The position numbers and the translations under genes are program-made. This document shows positions 47,776-47,916 of a stretch of 47,916 nt of DNA, in pieces. The stretch covers positions 1 to 47,916 of the forward strand of contig URLG01000013.1 of the NCBI GenBank assembly GCA_900548535.1. Reading direction: 5' to 3'. The notes beneath the pieces were generated by a model, which was given only the letters and a program-made list of their open reading frames with translations, made no database searches and was not told the DNA's origin. Position 1 is the first letter of the stretch. Every line of letters starts with the position of its first letter. Source of the DNA: Candidatus Segatella intestinihominis (GTDB lineage Bacteria; Bacteroidota; Bacteroidia; Bacteroidales; Bacteroidaceae).

Positions 47776-47807
47776 TTTGGTGGTATCGGAAAAATGTAGT
47801 ACCTTTG
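47776..47807 (+). promoter_or_regulatory. Promoter of the smalltalk-like gene
   Basis: -33 TTTGG (47776-47780), 19-bp spacer beginning TGGTATCGGAAAAATG, -7 TACCTTTG (47800-47807). It is nearly identical to the rsmG promoter over about 39 bp. The leader to ATG 47889 is about 75 nt. Confidence 0.85.
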
Positions 47808-47888
47808 CAACTGTAATCAAGAACATTGGTTTGTTCATACTAGTTACATTTCACTCACTTTATTAATCACTAAAAAAACTAGAAAATT

Positions 47889-47916
47889 ATGAAGAAAGAA
47901 ACTTGGAAACAGATTT
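47889..47916 (+). CDS. Start of a smalltalk-like micro-protein gene (partial)
   Basis: ATG 47889-47891 opens MKKETWKQI before the window ends. MKK-TWK is how the about 30-residue smalltalk proteins of Bacteroidota islands begin; they carry one membrane helix and typically lie next to an amidase and HU-like genes in the same islands as VirE-N/DUF3987 proteins. Only nine residues are visible, so the call depends on this start and the neighbourhood. Confidence 0.55.

Larger units (their letters stand above)
47244..47888. other. 645-bp structured non-coding hub of the island
   Basis: No convincing gene lies here. It contains, in order, a minus-strand promoter (47358-47388), a 186-bp palindrome (47416-47601), four spaced repeats (47633-47711) and a plus-strand promoter (47776-47807). 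A 38-codon minus-strand frame from about 47650 runs through the right palindrome arm but has no support beyond that. Confidence 0.7.

Noticed and set aside
1..47916. tRNA, rRNA, IS elements and known riboswitches
   Set aside because: Looked for by eye on both strands; no tRNA T-arm motif outside coding genes, no rRNA segment, no transposase gene and no recognisable riboswitch core was found. A covariance-model search would be decisive.

Overview
The window looks like a Bacteroidota chromosome, most likely Prevotella/Segatella (close to S. copri). Supporting signs are promoters of the form TTTG(G)-N19/20-TAnnTTTG, mostly without Shine-Dalgarno sequences, a short 290-residue primary sigma factor, a DUF4295 ribosomal-operon protein, AddAB-like repair proteins, class III fructose bisphosphatase, and many AT-rich (AATTATT)n intergenic spacers. 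Species is inferred from gene content only.

Left part (1-7,600): the tail of a DUF4295 gene ends the plus-strand operon entering the window. A minus-strand run follows: rsmG, a metallo-beta-lactamase-fold hydrolase, ruvC, a twin ABC ATPase and a small secreted protein. Positions 4,430-5,660 are a scar: the 3' end of a minus-strand gene is fused head-to-head to a plus-strand gene lacking its start, followed by a 30-codon remnant of a DUF5675 gene. A tolC-family gene is then followed by a 45-codon stub that looks like a truncated efflux adaptor.

Core (7,600-40,700) is mostly housekeeping: kdsB, tilS, a membrane-anchored GH25 lysozyme with a MORN-like motif, rpoD, a probable DUF5686-type outer-membrane protein, an AddA/AddB-like helicase-nuclease pair, a second small sigma-70 factor, an AraC regulator, an LTA-synthase-like enzyme next to a PAP2 phosphatase, a small lipoprotein, glnS, a DedA protein, manC, xylB, two small winged-helix-like proteins (one with a histone H1-like tail), aspS, an ECF sigma operon, an L,D-transpeptidase, a stand-alone sorting-domain-like protein, galE and fbp.

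Right part (40,685-47,916) is an accessory island. A minus-strand operon encodes a DUF3127 OB-fold protein, an unknown 102-residue protein, a VirE-N/DUF3987 primase-helicase-like protein and a DUF5675 protein. It is followed by a VapBC-type toxin-antitoxin pair with a 42-residue antitoxin, a helically phased array of six TACAAC motifs, and a three-gene minus-strand module of unknown function. Next comes 645 bp of structured non-coding DNA: a 186-bp palindrome with 32-bp perfect outer arms and a concentric 15-bp AT-rich core, four repeats spaced 22-23 bp, and two promoters facing apart. The last 28 bases begin a smalltalk-like micro-protein gene. The palindrome arms match the 3' end of the island's own DUF3987 gene. 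The island, and especially its non-coding hub plus the unknown module, is the best candidate for an undescribed system; no integrase or transposase is visible in the window.
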